Of a stretch of DNA of 64,000 nucleotides, positions 52,877 to 61,279 are shown piece by piece. The translations under genes and the position numbers were made by a program. Origin of the DNA: RYN-230 sp963851025 (lineage in GTDB: Bacteria > Actinomycetota > Actinomycetes > Streptosporangiales > Streptosporangiaceae); the NCBI GenBank assembly GCA_963851025.1, contig CAWKOA010000001.1, positions 1 through 64,000 of the forward strand. The letters run 5' to 3'. The notes under the pieces were generated by a model. The model was not told the origin of the DNA and ran no database searches. It saw nothing but the letters and a program-made list of their open reading frames with translations. Each line of letters opens with the position of its first letter. Within the stretch, counting starts at the first letter, position 1.

Positions 52877-53325
52877 AGCCCGCGGAGGATGAACTGCCAC
52901 CAGGTGACCCCAGCCTCGTTGCTGGAGGCGAGGACGAACCCCGGCCGGCCAGCGCCCGGCACGTCATCGCCCACGAACGCCTCGAAGTCCTGGGTGCCCG
53001 GCGCGGCCTGCGAGACCGTCGCCGAGCAGGTGGCGCCCCATCCGCAGACCGCGAGTTCCGCCCCGGTGGTCTCGCTGTAGATCGTGATGTAGTACGGGGT
53101 CGGCCCGACATCGGCGTTGGCCGTCGCGGTCACGGTGACGGACTGCCCGATGTACGGGTACGCAGAACTCACGGCGAGCGAGATCGTGAACCCGTTGCCG
53201 GCGGCGGGCCGGGCCGGGATGGCGGGGGCGGCCGAAGCGGCTGACACCTGGATGCACAGGCCGAGGGCGGCGGCAGAAAGTACGGCAGCGGCCCGGGGGA
53301 ACAACCAGCGGGCGAGCGATTTCAT
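52843..53325 (-). CDS. Secreted Ig-like-fold protein of unknown function
   Basis: The 160-aa protein has a signal peptide (ARWLFPRAAAVLSAAALGLC, cleavage near ASAAP) and a mature beta-rich domain with SVTVTATANADVGPTPYYI, TIYSETTGAELAVCGWG and TCSATVSQ, where two Cys probably form a disulfide. It resembles small secreted Ig-like proteins of actinomycetes, role unknown. The 3' end overlaps the aldolase gene on the other strand by 34 bases. Confidence 0.7.
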   Translation of the reverse strand: MKSLARWLFPRAAAVLSAAALGLCIQVSAASAAPAIPARPAAGNGFTISLAVSSAYPYIGQSVTVTATANADVGPTPYYITIYSETTGAELAVCGWGATCSATVSQAAPGTQDFEAFVGDDVPGAGRPGFVLASSNEAGVTWWQFILRGLQAGSRSALAT

Positions 53326-53547
53326 GAGCTGATCCTCGGTCTCAGGAAACGGGCGCAGGCAGGGGACCTTAGCCCCCGGAAAAGCCTGGCAGGAGGCAAT
53401 TCAAGTAAAGGCTTTGCAAATGGCCCGTAAAGGACCTACTGCCTGCGCCGGAAGCACCGGCGTAGGCCGGGCCCGGCCGCCGGACTGGCCGTGCCGGGAC
53501 ACGGCGTATGCCATGCTGGCCCCGGCAACTCTGGCGGGAGGAACGGC

Positions 53548-54567
53548 ATGCGGGGACGCGTGGGGCCGGGAATGAAATGGCGGCCGCGGTTCTGGGGTAT
53601 TGGCGCGGCGGTCCTCGGTGCGGCGGTGCTCGCGGGCACCGGATTCACCGGCGTGGCCCAGGCCGCCTACCGGGGCTCGGAAGGGCGCATCGCGTTCGTC
53701 AGGAACGGCGACATCTACTCGATCAGGACCGACGGCTCCGGGCTGGCCAGGCTGACCAGTGACGGGCACGACTCCGGGCCGCGATGGTCGCCCGACGGAA
53801 CACGGATCGCCTACCTCGACCACGGCAATCTGTGGATCATGAAGAGCAACGGCCACGGCAAGACGCAGATCACGAACTCGGCGCCCGGCGCCACGGACGC
53901 GCGGCCTTCCTGGTCACCCGGCGGCCGTTTCCTGGCTTTCGTCAAGACCGCCCGCCACGCTACGCGCGGGTACCTGACCAGGTACAACACGGTGACTCAC
54001 GCGCTGCGGACCTTCACCGCGAGTTCCGTAGGGGTGATCAACGTGACCGCCCTGCCGGGGACGGCGGTGGCCTGGGACGAGGCCAGCGACGCGTCCGGCC
54101 AGCCCGCCTACTTCATTCTCTTCGAGGCGACGGGCACCGGGCTGTGCCAGGCGAACTACTACTGCCTCGACGCCCTGGGCCTGGCCCAGGAATCCCAGTT
54201 CACCAAGGGCTACCCGAGCGCGGAGGACCAGACCCCGATGCCGGCGCGCCTGACCGACCCCGACTGGTTCCCGGTGGACCCGGCTTTCGCCACGGACGTG
54301 CTCAGCACGGCTGAATCCTGCTCACCGGCCGCTCAGTGCACGCACACCGGAATCAACCTGCAGATCGGCAGCCCAACCATCCTTCCCGGCGCCTACCAGG
54401 CGGTCTACTCCCCGACCGGCAGGCACATCGCGTTCGTCCGCAACGCGCGGGGGACGCCGGAGATCTACCTCGGCCTCAACTCCCCTCTCGCGGGGACCAG
54501 TCCCACGCTGCTGACCGCCGGCACCCAGCCGGACTGGCAGCCGGTGGCGCCGTTCCCGGCGGGCTGA
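53548..54567 (+). CDS. Secreted TolB/PD40-type beta-propeller protein
   Basis: The 339-aa protein has an N-terminal membrane signal (GIGAAVLGAAVLAGTGFTGVAQAA) and WD40-like PD40 repeats: RIAFVRNGDIYSIRTDGSGL, GPRWSPDGTRIAYLDHG, ARPSWSPGGRFLAFV and YSPTGRHIAFVRNARG. The middle has a Cys-rich insertion (TGLCQANYYCLDALG, ESCSPAAQCTHTG). It is likely a surface or exported protein that binds a partner; no enzyme site is seen. GGGAGGAACGGC precedes the ATG at 53548. Confidence 0.75.
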   Translation: MRGRVGPGMKWRPRFWGIGAAVLGAAVLAGTGFTGVAQAAYRGSEGRIAFVRNGDIYSIRTDGSGLARLTSDGHDSGPRWSPDGTRIAYLDHGNLWIMKSNGHGKTQITNSAPGATDARPSWSPGGRFLAFVKTARHATRGYLTRYNTVTHALRTFTASSVGVINVTALPGTAVAWDEASDASGQPAYFILFEATGTGLCQANYYCLDALGLAQESQFTKGYPSAEDQTPMPARLTDPDWFPVDPAFATDVLSTAESCSPAAQCTHTGINLQIGSPTILPGAYQAVYSPTGRHIAFVRNARGTPEIYLGLNSPLAGTSPTLLTAGTQPDWQPVAPFPAG

Positions 54568-54572
54568 CCCCC

Positions 54573-54622
54573 GGGGCAGGCCGGCCTCTCAGGGCAGGCC
54601 GGCCTCAGGGCAGGCCGGGCCG
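54573..54622. repeat. Tandem GGCAGGCCGGCCTC repeat
   Basis: Three near-identical copies of (CAG)GGCAGGCCGGCCT lie between the convergent propeller and response regulator genes and run into the last codons of the regulator. They could pair as overlapping hairpins and stop transcription. Confidence 0.5.
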
Positions 54623-55270
54623 GACCAGGCCGGTTTCGTACGCGGTGACGACGAGCTGAGCCCGGTCCCTCGCGCCGAGCTTGGCCATCGCGCGGCTGAC
54701 GTGAGTCTTCGCCGTCAGCGGGCTCATATACAGGACGGCGGCGATTTCGTCGTTGCTCATCCCGGCGGCCACCAGCGCGAGCACCTCGCGCTCGCGGTCC
54801 GTGAGCACCGCCAGCGCGGAGGCGTCAACCCGCTGGGCCGGGGCGCGCCCGGCAATACTGGAAATCAGCCTGCGGGTGACACCCGGCGAGAGCAGGGCGT
54901 CGCCGCGGGCGACCACCCGGATGGCGTGGACCAGGTCCTCGGGCTCGATGTCCTTGACGAGGAATCCACTCGCCCCGGCGCGGATCGCCTCGAAGACGTA
55001 CTCGTCCGCCTCGAACGTGGTGAGGATGATGACGCGCACGCCGCTCAGGCCGGGATCGGCGGCGATCTGGCGGGTCGCTTCGAGACCGTCGGTACCCGGC
55101 ATGCGGATGTCCATCAGCACCACGTCGGCGCGCAGCGACCGGGCCTGGGAGACCGCGGCCGCGCCGTCCGCGGCCTCACCGACGACCTCGATGTCGGGGG
55201 CCACGCCGGCCAGGACCCGGAAACCGGCCCGGACGAGGGCCTGGTCATCGGCGAGCAGGACCCTGATCAT
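54605..55270 (-). CDS. NarL/FixJ-type response regulator
   Basis: The 221-aa protein has a receiver domain with the phosphate-acceptor Asp in ADVVLMDIRMPGTDG, conserved Thr in ILTTFEADEY and Lys in FLVKDIEPED, and a LuxR-type HTH (LTDREREVLALVAAGMSNDEIA, TAKTHVSRAMAKL). It works with the histidine kinase encoded directly upstream. Its targets are unknown; the divergent DUF6069 gene is a candidate. Confidence 0.93.
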   Translation of the reverse strand: MIRVLLADDQALVRAGFRVLAGVAPDIEVVGEAADGAAAVSQARSLRADVVLMDIRMPGTDGLEATRQIAADPGLSGVRVIILTTFEADEYVFEAIRAGASGFLVKDIEPEDLVHAIRVVARGDALLSPGVTRRLISSIAGRAPAQRVDASALAVLTDREREVLALVAAGMSNDEIAAVLYMSPLTAKTHVSRAMAKLGARDRAQLVVTAYETGLVRPGLP

Positions 55271-55280
55271 GGCCGGCCCG

Positions 55281-55325
55281 CCCCCGGCTCAGCACGGGCC
55301 GCCTCAGCACGGGCCGCCTCAGCAC
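55281..55325. repeat. 15-bp tandem repeat at the kinase-regulator junction
   Basis: Two exact copies of GGGCCGCCTCAGCAC (55296-55310, 55311-55325) follow a degenerate third copy. They span the end of the kinase gene and the gap before the regulator. Unit changes here would alter gene spacing. Confidence 0.6.
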
Positions 55326-56569
55326 TCGAGCCGGCTCAGCAGCTCAGGATCAGCTGGCTCAGCACCAGGCGGTTCCGGGCCGGCCGGGGCCGTCGCCGTC
55401 GGCAGCGTCGCGTGCACGCGCCAGCCGCCGCCGGGACACGGCCCGGCGTCGAGGGTCCCGCCCAGCGCCGCGGCCCGTTCCCGCATCCCGGCCAGCCCCG
55501 CCCCGGCCCCGTCGCCGAAGGTGGCGGGGGCGTTCCCGCTCTCGTTGACCACGTCCACCAGCAGGCAGCCATCCTCGTGGACCACGCTGACGGTCGAGGA
55601 GACCCGGCCGGCGTGGCGGACCACGTTGGTCAGCGACTCCTGCACGATGCGGTAAGCGGCGAGCGCGACCGGCGGCGGCAGCGGGACCGGGTCACCGTCC
55701 AGCCGCAGCGTCGTGGGCGTGCCGGCCGCGCTCGTCGCGTCGGCGAGCGCCTGGATGGCCGGCAGGTCCGGCACCGGCACGGCGGGGCCGTCGCCGTCGA
55801 CCTGCCGCAGCACGTCGAGGATCGCCCGCAGTTCGCGCAGGCCGGACTTGCTGGCCCGGCGGATCTCCTGGAGCGCCTCGGCCACGCGCGCCGGGTCACC
55901 CGGCAGCTGCAGGCTGGCCGCGGTGGCCTGCACGTTGATCATCGCCATCGAATGGGCGACGACATCGTGCAGCTCGCGGGCGATCCGGACCCGCTCGGCG
56001 TCGACGCGGCGGCGGGTTTCCTCTTCCCGGATCTGCCCGGCGCGCTCCGCGCGCTCGCGCTCGGCGGCCAGCCACTGGCGGCGCGCCGCGACGTAGCCGC
56101 CGACCGCACCGGCCGCGAGCAACTCGGGCCACATCGTCGCGTTCGGGCCGCCCAGCCAGCCGAACGGGCCCAGCAGGCCCTCGGCCAGGAAGATGGCCAC
56201 CGCCCCGGCCAGGCCGGCCGCCACCGCGACGCCGCGCGGGCGGGTGAGCGCTACCCAGTACAGCGCGACGATGACCGGGACCAGCGCGGCCCCGTCGATC
56301 TGGCCCAGCGCAGCCCACGCGACGGCGCCGGTCACGGCGGCGAGGAAGACCGCGACGGGGTGGCTGCCGCGCCAGGCCAGGGCGACGGCAGGCAGCCCGA
56401 CCAGCAGGTACGCGGCCAGCGGGGGATGGCTGGCCAGGTGCAGGCCGGCGTAGTGGTGGGCGGGATTCGCCTCCACGTAGGAACCGATCACGGCGAGCAG
56501 CGTCACCACCACGACGCCCGCGGCGCCCCACCAGCGCCGCGGCAGGCTGGCCACGTTTGCGATGCCCAT
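55319..56569 (-). CDS. Sensor histidine kinase, HisKA_3/DesK type
   Basis: The 416-aa kinase has about five membrane helices, a HisKA_3 phospho-His box (RVRIARELHDVVAHSMAMI) and an HATPase domain with VQESLTNVVRHAG (N box) and AGLAGMRERAAALGG (G box). Start 56569 gives this standard length; the frame continues upstream without signals. It senses an unknown signal at the membrane and passes phosphate to the regulator at 54605. Confidence 0.92.
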   Translation of the reverse strand: MGIANVASLPRRWWGAAGVVVVTLLAVIGSYVEANPAHHYAGLHLASHPPLAAYLLVGLPAVALAWRGSHPVAVFLAAVTGAVAWAALGQIDGAALVPVIVALYWVALTRPRGVAVAAGLAGAVAIFLAEGLLGPFGWLGGPNATMWPELLAAGAVGGYVAARRQWLAAERERAERAGQIREEETRRRVDAERVRIARELHDVVAHSMAMINVQATAASLQLPGDPARVAEALQEIRRASKSGLRELRAILDVLRQVDGDGPAVPVPDLPAIQALADATSAAGTPTTLRLDGDPVPLPPPVALAAYRIVQESLTNVVRHAGRVSSTVSVVHEDGCLLVDVVNESGNAPATFGDGAGAGLAGMRERAAALGGTLDAGPCPGGGWRVHATLPTATAPAGPEPPGAEPADPELLSRLEC

Positions 56570-56771
56570 TTCCCCGGAGCGTATACCGGCGGGAAACCCT
56601 GGCCATCGTCGCTGCGCAGGCTCGTTGAGGTACTCCGCCGGGAGTACCCGCTGCCGCGGGCGAAGCAGCCCGGCAGCCACCCGGCCGACGATGCCCGACG
56701 AGCGGGAGCCGGGAAAGCCTGGACGCCAGCGGCGCGAACCGGCCGCCGCGGCCAGACCCAAGGAGACCACG

Positions 56772-57218
56772 ATGCTTACCTCCCACGCCCCCGCCCAGCA
56801 GGACCGCCAGCGCGACCCGAAGGCGGGCCGGACCCGGGCCCTCGTCGCCGCGGGCGGCGCGCTCGCCGCCGCCGCAGCCTGGATCGTCGAGGTTCCCGTG
56901 CTCGGCATCGGCCTGAGCATCCGGTTCGGCGGCGGTCATCAGCCCGGCGGAAGCCACATCCAGACCATCGGGGCCGCCCAGGTCATCGGGGTCAGCCTGG
57001 CCGCCGCGCTGCTCGGGTGGCTGCTGCTCACCATCATCGAGAAGCGGACCCCGCACGCCCGGCGGGCCTGGACCGGCCTGGCCCTGACCGCGCTGGCCGC
57101 ATCGCTGGCCCTGCCGCTGATCGCCGCCACCACCATCGCGGCGACCGCCGGCCTGATCGTGCTGCACGTCGCGGTCGCGGCCGTGGTCATCCCCGGGCTG
57201 GCCCGCACCAGCCGCTAG
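56772..57218 (+). CDS. DUF6069-like four-helix membrane protein
   Basis: The 148-aa protein has four membrane helices (AAGGALAAAAAWIVEVPVLG, IGVSLAAALLGWLLLTIIE, ALTALAASLALPLIAATTI, LIVLHVAVAAVVIPGLAR). AAGGAG precedes the ATG at 56772. Function is unknown; proteins of this kind often lie beside DesK-type systems and may be their targets. Its TAG overlaps the TetR stop on the other strand in CTAG. Confidence 0.75.
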   Translation: MLTSHAPAQQDRQRDPKAGRTRALVAAGGALAAAAAWIVEVPVLGIGLSIRFGGGHQPGGSHIQTIGAAQVIGVSLAAALLGWLLLTIIEKRTPHARRAWTGLALTALAASLALPLIAATTIAATAGLIVLHVAVAAVVIPGLARTSR

Positions 57219-57859
57219 CGCGGTCCGCTGGCCAGGGTGCCGGGCCCAAGGCCGAGGAGCCGCTCGGTGGTGGTGATCACCATGGCGCGGACCGGCGTGT
57301 AATCGAGGGTCGATCGGGTGGCGGCCTGCACGCTGAGCCCGTCGATCAGGCCGAGGACCTGGATCGCCGTCTCCCGGGGGTCCGCGACGCGGAAGTCGCC
57401 GGCCGCGGCGCCGGCCCGGATCAGGGCGGAGAGGCGGTCCAGGTCGGCGTTCATCTGCCGGGCGACCTCATCCCGCAGGGCTGGCCGCCGGCGGCTGGCC
57501 TGCCAGGCATCCAGCCAGAGCAGGCTGACCGGATCCCGGTCCCCGTGCAGCCAGGCGGCCAGCAGGCGGCGCACCTGGTCCCGGGGCGGCCCTGCCGCAC
57601 CGGCGTCGCCGAACACATCCTCCCGCTCCTGCGCCGCGGCGTGGGCAAAGGCCGCGGCGACGAGTTCGTCAGCGGTGGCGAAGTAGTGGCTGACCAGCCC
57701 GGGGAACACCCCCAGCGTCTCGGCGACCCGCTTGGCGGTCAGCTTGTCCAGCCCTTCGCTGACCGCGATCGACGCGGCGGTTTCGGTGATCTCGGCGCGT
57801 CGCTGGCTGGCGGGCTTGCGGCGCACCGCGGCCTGAGGTCTTGACGTCACGCTCAACAT
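57215..57859 (-). CDS. TetR-family regulator (BetI/TetR_C_6-like)
   Basis: The 214-aa regulator has HTH KLTAKRVAETLGVFPGLVSHYFATADELVAAAF and a C-terminal domain with LLWLDAWQASRRRPALRDEV that is common in BetI-like proteins. The frame is open far upstream, but this ATG at 57859 leaves the palindromic region clear. It is divergent from an NCS1 permease and likely controls it. Confidence 0.85.
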   Translation of the reverse strand: MLSVTSRPQAAVRRKPASQRRAEITETAASIAVSEGLDKLTAKRVAETLGVFPGLVSHYFATADELVAAAFAHAAAQEREDVFGDAGAAGPPRDQVRRLLAAWLHGDRDPVSLLWLDAWQASRRRPALRDEVARQMNADLDRLSALIRAGAAAGDFRVADPRETAIQVLGLIDGLSVQAATRSTLDYTPVRAMVITTTERLLGLGPGTLASGPR

Positions 57860-57873
57860 GTTATTGACTCTCG

Positions 57874-57903
57874 CACCAACAAGCAATTGGTGTCGGCACC
57901 AAT
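57874..57903. promoter_or_regulatory. TetR operator candidate between tetR and the NCS1 permease
   Basis: Two overlapping palindromes share the TTGGTG half: CACCAA (57874) with TTGGTG (57887), and ATTGGTG (57886-57892) with CACCAAT (57897-57903) around TCGG. Double overlapping sites are usual for cooperative TetR dimers. Confidence 0.65.
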
Positions 57904-57922
57904 AGTAGCCGCGGGAGTCGGG

Positions 57923-59518
57923 ATGACGGAGACAGCAGCGGGGCGCGCGGTCCGCCGGGACGCGGTCCCGGGAGACACGGTCCCGGGAGACACGGTTCCG
58001 GGCGGCGCGGGAACCGGGCCCGCCAGTGACCGGCCCGGGCCCGCCAGTGACCGGCCCGGGCGCGTGGAGAAGCACGGCATCGACTACATCCCGGACGCGG
58101 AACGGCACGGCCGCCCGCGGTCCCTGTTCGTGGTGTGGGCGGCGTCGAACATCACCTACCTGTACATCGTGCTGGGCGGGACCATGGTGCTGCTCGGCCT
58201 GAGCGCCTGGCAGTCGCTCGCGGTCGTGGTGGCCGGGAACCTGTTCTGGGCGCTGGTCGGGTGGCTCTCGGTCAGCGGGCCGAGTTCCGGCACGCCGAGC
58301 GAGGTGGTCACCCGGGCGATGTTCGGCGTTCGCGGCAACCGCGTCTACAACGTCCTGCTCGGCTGGGGGATCGGCGTCGCCTACGAGGCGATCAACCTCT
58401 CCCTGGGCGCGCTGGCCGGGTTCGCGCTGGCCGAGCACTGGGCCGGCCACGCGGGTGCCGGGGTCAAGCTCGTCATCGTGCTCGCGACCGCGCTGGTCAC
58501 CTTCACCATCAGCGTCTACGGGCACGCGACGATCGTGAAGCTCAGCGGCTGGTTCACCTGGATCATGCTCGCCTGCATCCTGGTGCTCGGCTACGACGTG
58601 CTCCGGCACGCCCGCTGGGGCTACCAGGCCCCAGCCCCGTACGCGGTGCACGGGGCCGCACTGTGGGCGGTGGCCGCGGCCGGGTTCACCATCATCGCCT
58701 CGTCGCCGCTGTCCTGGGGCACCGGGGCCGACTACGCCCGCTACCTGCCGGCCAGCGCCTCACGGCGCGGGATCATCTGGTGGACCGCGCTGGGCGGGTT
58801 CGCGCCCGCCGTCCTGCTCGGCGGGCTCGGCGTGCTGGCCGGCACCGTGGTGGACATGAACGACCCGCAAGTGTCACTGAAGGCGCTGCTGCCCGGCTGG
58901 TTCTACCCGGTCTTCCTGCTGGTCATCGTGGCCGGGGCGATCACGAACAACGTCCTCACCGCGTACAGCACCGGGCTCGCGCTGCAGGCGGTCGGCATCC
59001 CGTGGAAGCGGTCGGTCACGGTCATCTTCGACGCCATCGTCGCGGTCGGGATCACCTGCTATGCCTTGTTCATCTCCAACTTCCTCGCCACCCTGAACAA
59101 CATCCTCGAGCTCACCGTGGCGTTCCTCGGTCCCGCGCTGGCCATCTACGGCGTGGACATCCTGCTGCGCCGCAACCGCTACGACGGCCGCGAACTGCAC
59201 GACGAGACCCCGGGCAGCCGCTTCTGGTACTGGCATGGCGTCAACCCGGCCGGCGCGACGGCCATGATCATCGGTACGGCGGCCGCGCTGCTCTGCGTGA
59301 ATACCGCCATCTACGTCAGCCCGGTTGCCGGCGCCCTGGACGGCGCCGACCTGTCCGCGCTGGCCGGGCCGGCCCTGGCCGGGGTCATCTACGCGGCGAT
59401 GGCCGCGCACCAGCGCCGCACGATGCCCGGCCGCGCGACACCCGACGGCGCGACGCCCGGCCGCGTCATGCCCGGCCGCGCGACACCCACCCCCGGCGCG
59501 CCGCAGCCGACCGGCTGA
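57923..59518 (+). CDS. NCS1-family purine/cytosine/allantoin permease
   Basis: The 531-aa protein has about 12 helices after a disordered N-terminus. Typical NCS1 parts are WAASNITYLYIVLGGTMVLLGLSAWQ, GTPSEVVTRAMFGVRGN, SPLSWGTGADYARYLP and ITNNVLTAYSTGLALQAVG. It imports a nucleobase, hydantoin or related compound with Na+ or H+. The N-terminus holds short repeats (DTVPG twice, GPASDRP twice) and the C-terminus GRATP repeats. Start 57923 follows GGGAGTCGGG. It is divergent from TetR and upstream of a damaged aldehyde dehydrogenase gene. Confidence 0.9.
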   Translation: MTETAAGRAVRRDAVPGDTVPGDTVPGGAGTGPASDRPGPASDRPGRVEKHGIDYIPDAERHGRPRSLFVVWAASNITYLYIVLGGTMVLLGLSAWQSLAVVVAGNLFWALVGWLSVSGPSSGTPSEVVTRAMFGVRGNRVYNVLLGWGIGVAYEAINLSLGALAGFALAEHWAGHAGAGVKLVIVLATALVTFTISVYGHATIVKLSGWFTWIMLACILVLGYDVLRHARWGYQAPAPYAVHGAALWAVAAAGFTIIASSPLSWGTGADYARYLPASASRRGIIWWTALGGFAPAVLLGGLGVLAGTVVDMNDPQVSLKALLPGWFYPVFLLVIVAGAITNNVLTAYSTGLALQAVGIPWKRSVTVIFDAIVAVGITCYALFISNFLATLNNILELTVAFLGPALAIYGVDILLRRNRYDGRELHDETPGSRFWYWHGVNPAGATAMIIGTAAALLCVNTAIYVSPVAGALDGADLSALAGPALAGVIYAAMAAHQRRTMPGRATPDGATPGRVMPGRATPTPGAPQPTG

Positions 59519-59637
59519 AGACGGGCCGCCCGGCAGGCCCGGCGGCTGACGGGGGCGTTTGGGCGGGCAGCGAGAGCTAACGAGGCAGGCCAATGAGCGA
59601 CGGAGCGCTGATGAGCACAGACCTGACCGGTTCCGGA

Positions 59638-61090
59638 TGCTGATCGGCGGCGGCGGACGCGACTCCGGCCGGACCTCGAGACGCAGAACCCGTACACCGG
59701 CAGCGCGTGGGCGCGGTGCCCGACGGCGGCCGGGAGGACGTGGACGCGGCCGTGGCCGCCGCGCGCGCCGCGCTGGACGGCGCGTGGGGCGGCGCTGACC
59801 GGCTTCGAGCGGGCGGCGCTGCATGCGCCGCCTGGCCGATGATCAGCGAGAACGCGAGAGGTGACGGAGCTGGAGGTCAGCGACTCGGGCAAGCTGATAC
59901 CGAGAGATGATCGGCCAGCTGCAATGGCGCTAGGCGCCTGGTACCAGTACTACGCCGGGCTGGCCGACAAGCTGGAGGGCCGGCAGATCCCGGCGCCCAG
60001 CCCCGACTACTTCGTGTACACGCGGCGGGAGCCGGTTGGCGTGGTGGCGGCGATCACGCCGTGGAACTCGCCGCTGATGCTGCTGGCAGCTGGAAGCTGG
60101 CGCCGGCGCTGGCCGCGGCTGCACGCTGGTGGTCAAGCCCTCGGAGCACTCGCCGGTCTCCACGCTCGAGCTTCGCGCGAGCTGTTCGAGAGGCCGGCTT
60201 CCCGCCCGGCGTGGTCAACGTGGTCACCGGGCGCCCGCGAGGTCGGCGCGGCGCTGGCCGGGCACCCGGCGTGGACAAGGTGGCCTTCACCGGCTCGACG
60301 GCCACCGGCCGTGCGGTGGCGCACGCGGCGGCGGAGAACCTGAACCGGGTCACCCTGGAGCTGGGCGGCAAGTCGCCGCAGATCGTGTTCGCCGACGCCG
60401 ACCTGGACGCGGCCGCGAACGGGCGTCGTGGCCGGCGTGTTCGCAGCCACCGGGCAGACGTGCATGGCCGGGCTCGCGGCTGATCGTGCACGACGAGCGT
60501 GCACGACGAGCTGGTCGGGCTGGTGGCCGAGCGCGGCCGGCGCGATCCGGCTCGGCGACCCGAACGACCCGGAGACTGAGATGGGGCCGGTCGCGAACGC
60601 GCCCGCAGTACGAGAAGGTGCTCGGCTACCTGCGCACCGCGCAGAGACGAGGGGGCCACGGTGGCCTGCGGCGGAGCAGCCGGACGACGCGCTCGGCGGC
60701 TTGTTCATCAAGCCGACGGTGCTCACCGGGCGTCAGGCCCGCAGTCGACCGATGGTCCGGGAGGAGATCTTCGGCCCGGTGCTCGTCGGCGCTACACGTT
60801 CAGCGACGAGGACGAGGCGCTGAAGCTGGCCAACGACACCCCTACGGGCTGGCCGGCGGCGGTCTGGACGAAGGACGTGCACCGCGCGCACCGGGTCGCG
60901 GCCCGGCTGCGGGCCGGCACGATCTGGATCAACGCCTACCGGGTGGTCGCGCCGAGCGTGCCGTTCGGCGGCTACGGCGCCTGGGCCTGGGCCGGGAGAA
61001 CGGCGTCGGCCGCATCGACGAGTACACCGAGAACAAGTCGGTGTGGGTGGAGCTGAGCGGGGCACCCGGGACCCCTTCACGGTCGGCTGA
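59638..61090 (+). pseudogene. Aldehyde dehydrogenase, many frameshifts
   Basis: ALDH blocks appear in order but in changing frames: LETQNPYTGSAWAR, REDVDAAVAAARAALDGAW, VTELEVSDSGKLI, WYQYYAGLADKLEGRQIP, EPVGVVAAITPWNSPL, VDKVAFTGSTATGR, VTLELGGKSPQIVFADADLD, the active-site FAATGQTCMAG, GPVANAPQYEKVLGYL, LKLANDTP and ENKSVWVELSG, with a stop at 61088-61090. At least ten single-base shifts are needed to join them. The catalytic Cys and Glu (LELGG) are unmodified. So many indels in a gene with good codons is odd; it is either a decaying gene or a poorly read segment. It would have oxidised an aldehyde, perhaps from the permease substrate. Confidence 0.85.
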
Positions 61091-61279
61091 CCGGCGGCCC
61101 GGGGTGATCCACCGGGTGGGGCGGGTTTCCGGGTGCCGCTGGGGGAAAGACGTTAGATTCGGTGCGCGGAAAGAGCTGATACGTGCGGGCGGGAGCCTGC
61201 GCGTGGCTTTCCCCGGCCCTCCCGGCCGGCCATGACGATGGCGGCCCGGGAGACGGCGGGAGGGACGAGGGACCGAGTT

